DNA of 64,000 bases from Staphylococcus sp. CAG:324 (GTDB taxonomy: Bacteria; Bacillota_I; Bacilli_A; ML615J-28; CAG-313). The stretch is taken from positions 1-64,000 of the forward strand of contig FR890797.1 of NCBI GenBank assembly GCA_000433035.1. Direction: 5' to 3'. Positions 43,185 to 51,352 of this stretch are shown in pieces. The notes under the pieces were generated by a model, which had not been told where the DNA came from, searched no databases, and saw only the letters and a program-made list of their open reading frames with translations. Positions within the stretch are counted from its first letter, which is position 1, and every line of letters begins with the position of its first letter. A program made the translations under genes and the position numbers.

Positions 43185-43478
43185 TTATTTGGCACTAATA
43201 CAAGATGTAACGAGATTGACTACTTCATCTTCATTTATTTCTATACTTCTCAACCTTATTTTTATTGATTCCAAAATAATTGGTATAGCAAATTTAGAAA
43301 ATTGACATCCTTTTTGAAGATCAAAAACCCTAATTGCTTTTATTAGACCACGAAACCCAGCCTGTAATAAATCATCTCTTACTTGATAAGAAACTTTAAA
43401 TTTTGCGACAAGTAAATATACTAAATACATATTCTCATTGATAGCATATTCATAATTATGATAATTCCACTTGTTCAT
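43185..43478 (-). CDS. sigF: Sporulation sigma-F-position protein with region 2 only
   Basis: The gene directly follows spoIIAB and overlaps its end by 23 bases, exactly where sigF belongs. The 97 residues show sigma-70 region 2: NMYLVYLLVAKF, then VRDDLLQAGFRGLIKAIRVFD (matching DLFQIGCIGLLKSVDKFD), FSKFAIPIILESIKIRLRS. Then the frame stops; full SigF is about 255 residues. Regions 3 and 4, needed for SpoIIAB binding and -35 recognition, are absent. No frameshift is visible, since a terminator follows at once. It may be a minimal sigma, like RsoA, or a decayed remnant. Confidence 0.75.
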   Translation of the reverse strand: MNKWNYHNYEYAINENMYLVYLLVAKFKVSYQVRDDLLQAGFRGLIKAIRVFDLQKGCQFSKFAIPIILESIKIRLRSIEINEDEVVNLVTSCISAK

Positions 43479-43893
43479 GATATTTTTTCACCATCAAAAC
43501 TTTAGTTCCTTCATTGGGTTTTGATTTTACTTCTAATTTATCTGTAAATACCTCCATTATGGTAAAACCAAGTCCGGCTCTTTCTTCTTCAAGTTTAGTT
43601 GAAAAAAGTGGTTCTCTTGCTTTATCAATATCTTCAATTCCAACCCCATGATCAATTACTTCAATATAAATGTTAACTGCATCATAGGATAAGTTTAATT
43701 GAACATGTTTATGTTCATTTGATAAACATCCATGAACAATAGCATTCGTAACAGCTTCGGAAATGACCGTTTTTACTTCATTTAAAAAATTAAGTGGTAA
43801 ATCAAGGCTGACCAGAAAACCTACTCCTACTGTTCTGGCCAACATTACATTATCTACCTTTGCTAAAAATGTCGTTTTGATTTCATTATACAT
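43456..43893 (-). CDS. spoIIAB: Anti-sigma F factor and serine kinase SpoIIAB
   Basis: SpoIIAB holds sigma F inactive and phosphorylates SpoIIAA. The GHKL ATP-binding motifs are EVKTVISEAVTNAIVHG (N box), IDHGVGIED (G1) and GLGFTIMEVF (G2). Length (145) and gene order are as in Bacillus. ATG 43893 has GGAGGT upstream and overlaps the spoIIAA stop. The intact enzyme is notable because its partner sigma lacks region 3, its main contact in known structures. Confidence 0.95.
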   Translation of the reverse strand: MYNEIKTTFLAKVDNVMLARTVGVGFLVSLDLPLNFLNEVKTVISEAVTNAIVHGCLSNEHKHVQLNLSYDAVNIYIEVIDHGVGIEDIDKAREPLFSTKLEEERAGLGFTIMEVFTDKLEVKSKPNEGTKVLMVKKYHEQVELS

Positions 43894-44243
43894 TAAGCTA
43901 CCTCCACCATTTTTTCTGCTTCATTTTCATTTGTGGCAACACCACATATTTTTTTCAATCCTGATAAATTAAAAATTCGTTCAATTAAACGATTCATTGA
44001 ACAAACAATAATTTTACCATTTCTTTTTTTAACTTGGGAATATCTACCAATAATAAATCCAACCCCACTACTATCCATAAAATTTAATTTTTCAAAATTA
44101 AATATTAAATATTTAATTTCATATTTATCAATTAATTCACTAATTCTAATCTTTAATTTTTCGGTTACTGCTTGATCTAATTCTCCTTTTAATCTCACAA
44201 ATAACATATTTTTTCTAATTGACATTTGTATATTAACAGCCAT
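43893..44243 (-). CDS. spoIIAA: Anti-sigma F factor antagonist SpoIIAA
   Basis: This STAS-domain protein frees sigma F from SpoIIAB when dephosphorylated. The phosphorylated Ser motif LNFMDSSGVGFIIGRY places Ser58 as in Bacillus. I take the second ATG (44243), six bases after a G-rich ribosome site; the first ATG at 44249 abuts that site. It heads the spoIIA operon. A TTAGACA element about 70 bases upstream could be a 0A box. Confidence 0.95.
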   Translation of the reverse strand: MAVNIQMSIRKNMLFVRLKGELDQAVTEKLKIRISELIDKYEIKYLIFNFEKLNFMDSSGVGFIIGRYSQVKKRNGKIIVCSMNRLIERIFNLSGLKKICGVATNENEAEKMVEVA

Positions 44244-44315
44244 TTTCATCCCCCCCTTTAGAATTGTAACATAATTTTATTTATTATTCAAAATTAATTC
44301 ATACCAAAATATGAA

Positions 44316-44322
44316 TTAGACA
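44316..44322 (-). promoter_or_regulatory. Possible 0A box upstream of spoIIAA
   Basis: The minus strand reads TTTTGTCTAATT here, containing TGTCTAA, one base off TGTCGAA. In Bacillus the spoIIA operon is activated by phosphorylated Spo0A through such boxes with sigma H. A matching sigma-H promoter could not be placed with proper spacing. Confidence 0.35.
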
Positions 44323-44366
44323 AAATTCTTCTATATATGCGTGTATTATTTTGCCTTAAAACTAAT

Positions 44367-44402
44367 AAAAACAGAGTTTTTTGTATAATCAACTCTGTTT
44401 TT
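44367..44402 (-). terminator. Intrinsic terminator after dacF
   Basis: Perfect 12-bp arms (44367-44378 and 44391-44402) with a 12-base loop lie just past the dacF stop. It separates dacF from the spoIIA operon. Confidence 0.85.
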
Positions 44403-44407
44403 GTTAG

Positions 44408-45568
44408 TTATAAAATATTGGAAAAAATACTACCTAATAATTCTAAAAAATTACTTTTCTTTACCTTTTCTTTTAATTCTAAATCTACAGTTTTGTAAAG
44501 TTTATTATCTATATAAACATATAATTTTCCTATTATTTTGCCATCACTATCTTGAATTTTGTCTTTATCAATTCTAATTTCATAAGTAAGAATTCCACCT
44601 TCGGATTTTTTTTCAATCATTCTAGCAATATCTTGTGAAAGAACAATATTATAAACTGATGGATTCATTAAAATATTTTCTTCTGTTTTCACAATTGAAC
44701 CTTTAGGGCTAATTAATTGTTTCTCAAAATTAGCAAAAACATAATTCAATAAATTCACCGTATCAGCATTTCGACCTTCCACAGTTGGAGCTCCCATTAC
44801 TACTGTAATAATTCTCATTCCATTTGCTTTTTTGGTGGCCACTAAACAATACCCAGCTTGGTTGGTCCATCCTGTTTTAAGTCCATCTATACCATTTCCA
44901 CTTTTGATTAATTTGTTGGTATTGACTAACCAAAAAGGTTTTGTTGTTTCTTTTCGCAAATAATCTTCATATGTTGAAGTTAATGGTATGATTTCATCCT
45001 CATAATTTAAAATAAGTTCCCTCGCAATAATTGAAAGATCGTTTGCGGTAGTTACATGTCCTTCTTCATGTAAACCTGTTGCATTTAAATATTGTGTATT
45101 CTTCATACCTAATCGTTTGGCTTCTTCATTCATTTTCTGAACGAATAATTCTTCTGTCCCCGAAACTGCCTCAGCAAGTGCTACTGCCGCATCGTTTGCG
45201 GATGCAATAATGACAGCCTTCAATAAATCATCAACCGTCATTTGTTCTTTTGGTGCAAGATATATTTGGCTCCCACCCATTGATGCTGCATAATCAGAAG
45301 TTGTTATCAATTGATCATGTTTTATTTTTCCATCACGAAGGGCATCCATAATTAACTTAATTGTCATAACTTTGGTTGTACTAGCTGGTTCTCTTACTTC
45401 GTCTGCATTATAATCATATAAGACATCCCCCGTTTCAACTTCAATAGCTATTGCACTTTTTGCTGATTTTATAAGAGTATCTTCAGCTTTTACGTAATTG
45501 CTCATTGTATATGTAAAAGTTATAAGCATTGTAACTATAATTAAACTTTTTTTTAATACTTTTTTCAA
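44408..45568 (-). CDS. dacF: D-alanyl-D-alanine carboxypeptidase, DacF type
   Basis: This low-molecular-weight penicillin-binding protein trims peptidoglycan side chains. The active-site motifs are PASTTKVMT (Ser and Lys), SANDAAVALAE (SxN) and LKTGWTNQAGYC (KTG). An N-terminal signal sequence and a C-terminal PBP5-like beta domain with a terminal amphipathic helix (SNFLELLGSIFSNIL) follow. TTG at 45568 after GTGGTGAT is preferred over the long frame to 45631. dacF beside spoIIAA is the Bacillus order and suggests a role in spore cortex crosslinking. Confidence 0.92.
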   Translation of the reverse strand: MKKVLKKSLIIVTMLITFTYTMSNYVKAEDTLIKSAKSAIAIEVETGDVLYDYNADEVREPASTTKVMTIKLIMDALRDGKIKHDQLITTSDYAASMGGSQIYLAPKEQMTVDDLLKAVIIASANDAAVALAEAVSGTEELFVQKMNEEAKRLGMKNTQYLNATGLHEEGHVTTANDLSIIARELILNYEDEIIPLTSTYEDYLRKETTKPFWLVNTNKLIKSGNGIDGLKTGWTNQAGYCLVATKKANGMRIITVVMGAPTVEGRNADTVNLLNYVFANFEKQLISPKGSIVKTEENILMNPSVYNIVLSQDIARMIEKKSEGGILTYEIRIDKDKIQDSDGKIIGKLYVYIDNKLYKTVDLELKEKVKKSNFLELLGSIFSNIL

Positions 45569-45619
45569 AATTATCACCACTTTAATGTATGAATAAATAG
45601 TAAAAAATATAACAAAAAA

Positions 45620-45647
45620 AGCATAAACCATTTATCAGATTTATGCT
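45620..45647 (-). terminator. Terminator overlapping the end of the lipid kinase gene
   Basis: Arms AGCATAAA and TTTATGCT with a 12-base loop are followed by seven T on the minus strand. Confidence 0.65.
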
Positions 45648-46552
45648 GGAATAATAAATTTTATTTTATCTTTATGAATTTTGACTCTAAAACTTTTACC
45701 AATTCTAGTTTCGCCATCTAAACATCCAACTAAAGCTTTTTTCGCAACTATATCAACGATTTGACCACGACGATATGTCAAAAGTTTATGAAATCGTTCA
45801 TTATCTAAATGCAACCCTTTCTTATAATACTTTACCAATCTAGCAAAAGTAAATATAGATACTTTTTTTACTACTAAAATATCTGCTAATCCATCTTGAT
45901 AATGGGCATGAGGAGCACATTTAAATCCTCCACCATAATATTTTGCATTAGCAACAGTGGAAAGCATCATCTTACCACTAAATATAAGCACTCCATCGAG
46001 ATATACATCGACTTCATCTCCTAATTTAGGAGAAATAATATTTTTGAAAAGTGAATAATTATAAGCTTTTTTAATCGTTTTAAAACGATGACGATATCTA
46101 ATTTGATCATAATTCGTACGAGCATCAAAACCAAAATTTGCAACATTTAATAGAAATTCACCATCCGATTCCAAAACATCAATGCAAGTTTTTTGCCCTA
46201 ATAATTGCCTTTCTAATGAAAGAAAATCATGGCCTTCAAATGTTTTTAAAAAATCATTACATGAACCAACGGGAATTATCCCAAAATTAACGTTAGGATA
46301 CTGAATAATTCCATTTAATACCTCAAATGAAGTACCATCTCCCCCACAAGCAAAAACGTTAATCGCTGTATCTTTATTTTCTTCACAAATTTTTTTAGCT
46401 AAAACAATTGCTTCTTTTGGTCTGGTTGTTAGTAATATTTCAAATTCATTGTCGGCTTTTAAATATAAATTTAAATGATTTATTTGTTCCTTTACAACTT
46501 CTAGTCCTTTGCCCTCCCCCGCAATCGGATTAACGATAAAATAATTTTTCAT
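45641..46552 (-). CDS. Diacylglycerol kinase-family lipid kinase (YegS/DgkB-like)
   Basis: The protein phosphorylates a lipid, most likely diacylglycerol, for recycling into phospholipids. Motifs are FIVNPIAGEGKG at the start, the nucleotide loop VFACGGDGTSFEVLNG, and IIPVGSCNDFLKTF. The C-terminal beta domain has KYYGGGFKCAPHAHYQDG. Length 303 fits. No membrane segment is present. The exact lipid substrate is not known. Confidence 0.9.
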   Translation of the reverse strand: MKNYFIVNPIAGEGKGLEVVKEQINHLNLYLKADNEFEILLTTRPKEAIVLAKKICEENKDTAINVFACGGDGTSFEVLNGIIQYPNVNFGIIPVGSCNDFLKTFEGHDFLSLERQLLGQKTCIDVLESDGEFLLNVANFGFDARTNYDQIRYRHRFKTIKKAYNYSLFKNIISPKLGDEVDVYLDGVLIFSGKMMLSTVANAKYYGGGFKCAPHAHYQDGLADILVVKKVSIFTFARLVKYYKKGLHLDNERFHKLLTYRRGQIVDIVAKKALVGCLDGETRIGKSFRVKIHKDKIKFIIPA

Positions 46553-46584
46553 AAATTTCCTCTATTATTTAAATTCGTGCCTCA

Positions 46585-47721
46585 TTAACTATTAGATTTA
46601 ATATCATTATAATCTACGAATAATCTTTCAAAGTCTTTTCTAATTGACAAATGTTGTGGACATCGTTTTTCACATTTGCCACACTTCACACATTTATCAA
46701 TAAATTTTCCATTCTTAATATTTTGTATCATTCTATTTTCAAAAATTTCTTTATTATCGTACATCCCAAATTGGTTCCAAATGGCAAAATTATTAGGAAT
46801 ATCTACTCCATATGGACAGGGCATACAATATCTACAGCCAGTACATCCATTTTTAAGACGACTTTTTAAACTACTAACCACTTTTTCAATAGTTATATGT
46901 TCCTCTTTTGACAATTCAGTATAATTATTAAAAGTGTCTAAATTATCTTCAACTTGCTCAAGTGTTGACATACCGCTTAAAATAACTTTAACATGATCAA
47001 AGCTTGCTATATATCTTAAGGCATAGGATGAATCTGATTTACGATTGCCATTTTGAGAAAACATCATACTAATCTCTTTTGGCAGTTTTGCTAAAAGTCC
47101 TCCTTTAATCGGTTCCATCACAATTAGTGGAATGTCTTTTGCTTTTGCAAGTTCATAGCCTTTTAAACCAGCTTGAATTTCAGTATCCATATAATTGAAT
47201 TGAATTTGGCAAAAATCCCAATGATAATGATTTAAAATTTCATCAAAAACTTCATATGAATCATGAAAAGAAAAACCCAAATATTTAATTTTTCCTTCTT
47301 TTCTAAATTCTTCACAAATTTCAATAATTCCTAATTCTTTGACTTTTGCAAAATAATCTTTATTCATAGCGTGTAAAAGATAAAAATCAATATATTCAGT
47401 TTCTAAACGCTGTAATTGCTCATCAAAAATACGATACACATCATCTTTATTCTCAATAGCCCAAATAGGTAATTTAGTGGCTAGAAAATAACTATTACGA
47501 GGATATTTATTAAGAATTTTACCCAAAAAAGGTTCAGAATCACCATTATGATAAGGATATGCAGTATCAATATAATTTACACCATTTTTAATTGCCAAAT
47601 CAATCATTTGTTCAGCTTTCGTTTCATCTATTTTACCATCTTTTAGTGTAGGAAATCTCATACATCCAAAACCCAACAATGATGTTTTTATATCTAATTT
47701 ATCAAATTTACGATATATCAT
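46585..47721 (-). CDS. Aldo/keto reductase with C-terminal 4Fe-4S domain
   Basis: An N-terminal TIM-barrel aldo/keto reductase (GFGCMRFPTL, YIDTAYPYHNGDSEPFLGK with the catalytic Tyr, GFSFHDSYEVF) is followed by a ferredoxin-like region. Its cysteine clusters are CTGCRYCMPCPYGVDIP and CVKCGKCEKRCPQHL, enough for two clusters. This fused family is common in anaerobes; substrates are mostly unknown. It is divergent from asnA and probably works in redox metabolism with ferredoxin-type electron flow. Confidence 0.93.
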   Translation of the reverse strand: MIYRKFDKLDIKTSLLGFGCMRFPTLKDGKIDETKAEQMIDLAIKNGVNYIDTAYPYHNGDSEPFLGKILNKYPRNSYFLATKLPIWAIENKDDVYRIFDEQLQRLETEYIDFYLLHAMNKDYFAKVKELGIIEICEEFRKEGKIKYLGFSFHDSYEVFDEILNHYHWDFCQIQFNYMDTEIQAGLKGYELAKAKDIPLIVMEPIKGGLLAKLPKEISMMFSQNGNRKSDSSYALRYIASFDHVKVILSGMSTLEQVEDNLDTFNNYTELSKEEHITIEKVVSSLKSRLKNGCTGCRYCMPCPYGVDIPNNFAIWNQFGMYDNKEIFENRMIQNIKNGKFIDKCVKCGKCEKRCPQHLSIRKDFERLFVDYNDIKSNS

Positions 47722-47838
47722 AATTCACCTCTATTTTATTATTATATCATAATTTTAAGGATTTTGATAAAAGAATGCACTAAATTGACATAACTTTATA
47801 AAAATATGATATAATATCGATACATAAGAGGTGAAATT

Positions 47839-48828
47839 ATGGCTAATTACCAAACAAAATTAAATTTATTAGAAACAGAAATTGCAATTAAATTTATTAA
47901 GGATAATTTTGAAAGAGATTTTAGTGAAGCTTTAAATTTAATAAGAGTATCAGCACCTTTAATGGTTGTTCCCGAAAGTGGATTAAATGATAATCTAAAT
48001 GGCTTCGAAAGACCAGTTCATTTTGATGTTCTTTATTTAAAAAAGAATGTTGAAATTGTACAATCTTTAGCAAAATGGAAAAGAATGGCTCTTGCTAAAT
48101 ATGGTTTTAAAACAGGTTGTGGTCTATATACTGATATGAATGCTATTAGACGTGATGAAGAACTGGATCATCTTCATTCTATATATGTAGATCAATGGGA
48201 CTGGGAAAAAATAATTACGCAAGAGGAACGCAACTTAGATTATTTAAAAAAGACGGTTCAAACAATTTACAATGTAATAAAACTTTTGAGTTACAAAGTT
48301 GCTAATCGATATCCCGAATTAGCAACAGAACTTCCATCTGAAATTTTCTTCATTTCCACAAAAGAATTAGAAAAACAATTTCCAACATTGAGTAGAAAAG
48401 AACGCGAAGATGAAATTACCAAACAACATAAGGCTGTTTTTATTTATCAAATAGGTTGGAATTTAGAAGATGGCAAACCTCATGATGGTCGTGCTGCCGA
48501 TTATGATGATTGGTTGCTAAATGGTGATATTATATTATGGTATGATGTCTTAGGTCATGCTTTTGAACTTTCTTCTATGGGAATTCGTGTTGATGATACA
48601 TCTATTATTAAACAATTAAAAGCAAAGAATGAAGATTTTAAATTAACAAATCCTTATGTCAAAAGTGTCATTGAAAAAACAATTCCCCTTACAATAGGAG
48701 GTGGAATTGGACAATCACGACTATGTATGTTTTTTCTAAAAAAACAACATATTGGTGAGGTTCAATCATCAATTTGGGATGAAGAAGAATTAAAAAAATT
48801 AGCACAAGAAAATATTCATTTATTATAA
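47839..48828 (+). CDS. asnA: Aspartate-ammonia ligase (asparagine synthetase A)
   Basis: AsnA makes asparagine from aspartate, ammonia and ATP, and is related to class II aspartyl-tRNA synthetases. Visible segments are RVSAPLMVVPESGLNDNLNG, VQSLAKWKRMAL, DMNAIRRDEELDHLHSIYVD, QWDWEKII and TIGGGIGQSRLCMFFL. Length (329) is typical. ATG follows AGAGGTG, with TATAAT about 22 bases upstream. The cation transporter gene follows 12 bases later. Confidence 0.96.
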   Translation: MANYQTKLNLLETEIAIKFIKDNFERDFSEALNLIRVSAPLMVVPESGLNDNLNGFERPVHFDVLYLKKNVEIVQSLAKWKRMALAKYGFKTGCGLYTDMNAIRRDEELDHLHSIYVDQWDWEKIITQEERNLDYLKKTVQTIYNVIKLLSYKVANRYPELATELPSEIFFISTKELEKQFPTLSRKEREDEITKQHKAVFIYQIGWNLEDGKPHDGRAADYDDWLLNGDIILWYDVLGHAFELSSMGIRVDDTSIIKQLKAKNEDFKLTNPYVKSVIEKTIPLTIGGGIGQSRLCMFFLKKQHIGEVQSSIWDEEELKKLAQENIHLL

Positions 48829-48840
48829 TTGAAGGTCAGT

Positions 48841-50025
48841 ATGCAAAAATTATTAGTAAAATTATTTATTAAAGATTATCAAAAAATACATGATTCCAAA
48901 GTTCGTAGTAGATATGGTACTTTATCAGGAATTGTAGGTATTATAAGTAACTTAATTTTATGTAGTATGAAAATTATTCTTGGTATTCTTACCGCTAGTC
49001 TTTCTATTCTTGCAGATGGAATAAATAATTTAACCGATGCTGGTTCTTCTGTTATCACTTTGATTGGCTTTAAGTTATCTAGTGTTCCAGCTGATGAAGA
49101 CCATCCTTTTGGACACGAAAGAATTGAATATATAACAGGTCTTATTATTTCTTTTTTCATACTTATTATAGGTTTTAGTCTTGGTAAAGAATCTATTACT
49201 AAATTAATTCATCAAGATGTTACCCAAAATATTTCTATTATCGTCATTATAGTAATGATTATTTCCATACTAATAAAACTTTGGCAATCTATTTTTTATC
49301 GCAAAATGGCCAAAGCGATTAACTCTGAGGCACTTGTTGCCAGTTCTAAAGATAGTTTAAACGATTGCATATCAACGGCTGCTGTTATCATCGGTTTAAT
49401 CTTATTTAAACTTACTTCTTGGCAACCAATAGATAGTATTTTAGGAATTGTTGTTGCTATTTTCATTACCATATCAGGCTTAAAGATGGTTTTTGAGACA
49501 GTCAATCCTTTAATAGGTACTAAACCTAGTCAAGATGAAATTGATGAGATTACTAAAAAAATCCTAAGTCATTCTGGGATAATTGGCATTCACGATTTAG
49601 TTATTCATCATTATGGAAATTGTACCACTTTTGCTACTGTTCATGCTGAGGTACCCAGTGATGAAGATATTGTAACTAGTCACGATATTATTGATAATAT
49701 TGAAAGAGAATTTAGAAATGAATTAGGCATTGATTTAACTATTCATATGGATCCTGTTGATATTAAAAATCCTCAAACCAATGAATTAAAAGAAAAAATA
49801 TTACATATTGTTAAGGATATTAGTCCTGATTTATCAATCCATGATTTTAGAGTGGTATATGGTGAAACTCATACTAATCTAGTTTTTGATGTAGCAATGC
49901 CTATAAAATTTAGTTGTACAAAAAAAGAATTAAGAGAATTAATTATTAGCGAGATTAAGAAAATAGACGAAAACTATTTTGCCATTATTCAAATTGATCA
50001 ATTATACAATCGAAATGAACAATAA
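48841..50025 (+). CDS. Cation diffusion facilitator (CDF) metal exporter
   Basis: The protein has six membrane helices and a C-terminal cytosolic ferredoxin-like domain. Metal-site motifs are ADGINNLTDAGSS in helix 2 and SSKDSLNDCIST in helix 5; HPFGHERIEY is the family loop. Asp pairs rather than His-Asp suggest manganese or iron more than zinc, but this is inference. ATG at 48841 follows GAAGGTC; an in-frame TTG at 48829 abuts the asnA stop. Confidence 0.9.
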   Translation: MQKLLVKLFIKDYQKIHDSKVRSRYGTLSGIVGIISNLILCSMKIILGILTASLSILADGINNLTDAGSSVITLIGFKLSSVPADEDHPFGHERIEYITGLIISFFILIIGFSLGKESITKLIHQDVTQNISIIVIIVMIISILIKLWQSIFYRKMAKAINSEALVASSKDSLNDCISTAAVIIGLILFKLTSWQPIDSILGIVVAIFITISGLKMVFETVNPLIGTKPSQDEIDEITKKILSHSGIIGIHDLVIHHYGNCTTFATVHAEVPSDEDIVTSHDIIDNIEREFRNELGIDLTIHMDPVDIKNPQTNELKEKILHIVKDISPDLSIHDFRVVYGETHTNLVFDVAMPIKFSCTKKELRELIISEIKKIDENYFAIIQIDQLYNRNEQ

Positions 50026-50033
50026 AGAAAAAG

Positions 50034-50077
50034 AAAAAAGTTAACTTCTTCAAAGTAAGATAGAAGTTAACTTTTTT
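50034..50077. terminator. Bidirectional terminator after the CDF gene
   Basis: Perfect 16-bp arms (50034-50049 and 50062-50077) with a 12-base loop lie between convergent genes. Confidence 0.9.
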
Positions 50078-50130
50078 TATATTTAATTGTAGCGTTCATT
50101 TTTAAACTTTGGCAATTTTTAATACAACCA

Positions 50131-50574
50131 CTACCCATCATAATCACTCATATGCAAATATCTTTCTTTTTTTTGTTCTAATGAAGATATAATTTGAGCA
50201 TATATTAAATGATCTTCTTCAATTCCTTCAAGCGAAATAACATCAGATACTCTGCATTTCAAAACAATGGGTGAATCTTTTAAAACCATTACATCTAAAT
50301 AATTTTCAAAATGATAAGTTGCAAATTTATCCACCTCATTACTATGACAATCACCGATTGCCTCAGCAATTTCTTTTTGACTAATTCCTAAAACACTAAT
50401 ACCAATGTAGTCACCTTTTTTAATTGTGTTACCAGTGACACTTTGTGAACCAAGTAAACATAAAATTTTATCATAGTCAACTTGCATTGCCCATGCACAG
50501 GTCATAGCCATTTTTTGATGATTCTTTTCAAGTGTAATAATATTTACACCATGATCAAATGCTTTATATTTCAT
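50131..50574 (-). CDS. Flavin reductase-like FMN-binding protein
   Basis: This 147-residue protein has the split-barrel flavin reductase fold: MTCAWAMQVDYDKILCLLG, then GNTIKKGDYIGISVL and CRVSDVISLEGIEEDHLIYA. Members bind FMN and reduce it or pass electrons to partner proteins. It lies just downstream of the MgtC-like gene. The partner is unknown. Confidence 0.85.
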   Translation of the reverse strand: MKYKAFDHGVNIITLEKNHQKMAMTCAWAMQVDYDKILCLLGSQSVTGNTIKKGDYIGISVLGISQKEIAEAIGDCHSNEVDKFATYHFENYLDVMVLKDSPIVLKCRVSDVISLEGIEEDHLIYAQIISSLEQKKERYLHMSDYDG

Positions 50575-50585
50575 CTCATTACTCC

Positions 50586-51308
50586 TTATAACAATATTTC
50601 TACAAAATTTACATAATCTAAATTTAATATATCCTTGATTATTAAACTTGGATTTTTACCCCATGAAACCATATTGATGGTATAAACACTTAGTCCCGAA
50701 TTAGCGTATGAACTATTGTAATCCACCAAATTAATTTTTCCACCTTGTGCTCTAATATAATCTATCAAACTTTTTAAATGTTCTCTTGCATAAAGTTCAA
50801 CGTGAAGTTCAATTGTATTAGAACCTTTAGTAAGAATTTTTTCTAATTTAGGTAAAGCAACAAAGGCAATCAAAGCAAAAATGGTGCCTATAATTGCAAC
50901 AGTATAAAAACCAATTCCAATAGCAAGACCAATACAAGCAGAAACCCATAAACCTGCTGCAGTTGTAAGCCCTTTGATTTGGCTTCTTGAAGTAACTAAA
51001 ATTGTACCAGCTCCCAAAAAACCAATACCGCTTATGACTTGAGCGCCTAATCTACCAACATCTCCTGTACCATAAACTTCAAAAATATATTGATTGGTAA
51101 AAATGGCAATCATTGAACCAATGCAGACTAAAATATATGTTCTAAAACCTGCCGCATGCCTTCTTCTAGCTCTTTCCATTCCGATTAAACCTGAACACAA
51201 AAAAGCTAAGATAAATCTTACCATAATAGACCAAATTGATATTTCACCAAGAATTTCTTCCAATCCTAGCCAATTTGTAATTGGATCTATATATTTTAAA
51301 CAAAACAT
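50586..51308 (-). CDS. MgtC/SapB-family membrane protein
   Basis: Five or so N-terminal membrane helices carry MgtC hallmarks: LSGLIGMERARRRHAAGFRTYILVC-type segment (GMERARRRHAAGFRT), RLGAQVISGIGFLGAG and IKGLTTAAGLWVSACIG. A C-terminal cytosolic ACT-like domain (about 165-240) follows. MgtC proteins modulate the F-type ATPase and help survival at low magnesium in pathogens; in commensal Bacillota the role is less defined. Confidence 0.92.
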   Translation of the reverse strand: MFCLKYIDPITNWLGLEEILGEISIWSIMVRFILAFLCSGLIGMERARRRHAAGFRTYILVCIGSMIAIFTNQYIFEVYGTGDVGRLGAQVISGIGFLGAGTILVTSRSQIKGLTTAAGLWVSACIGLAIGIGFYTVAIIGTIFALIAFVALPKLEKILTKGSNTIELHVELYAREHLKSLIDYIRAQGGKINLVDYNSSYANSGLSVYTINMVSWGKNPSLIIKDILNLDYVNFVEILL

Positions 51309-51352
51309 TATTCAATACTCCTTATTTTTTAATACTCTTACTTTCATTTTTA

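Noticed and set aside
43102..43195. Frameshifted remainder of sigF, or an extended spoVAC start
   Set aside because: The stretch contains a hairpin with a T run and no sigma region 3-4 residues in any frame; spoVAC has a good start at 43102.
44280..44340. Sigma-H promoter for the spoIIA operon
   Set aside because: GAAGAATTT and TATGAATTA resemble -35 and -10 boxes, but the gap of about 22 bases is too long.
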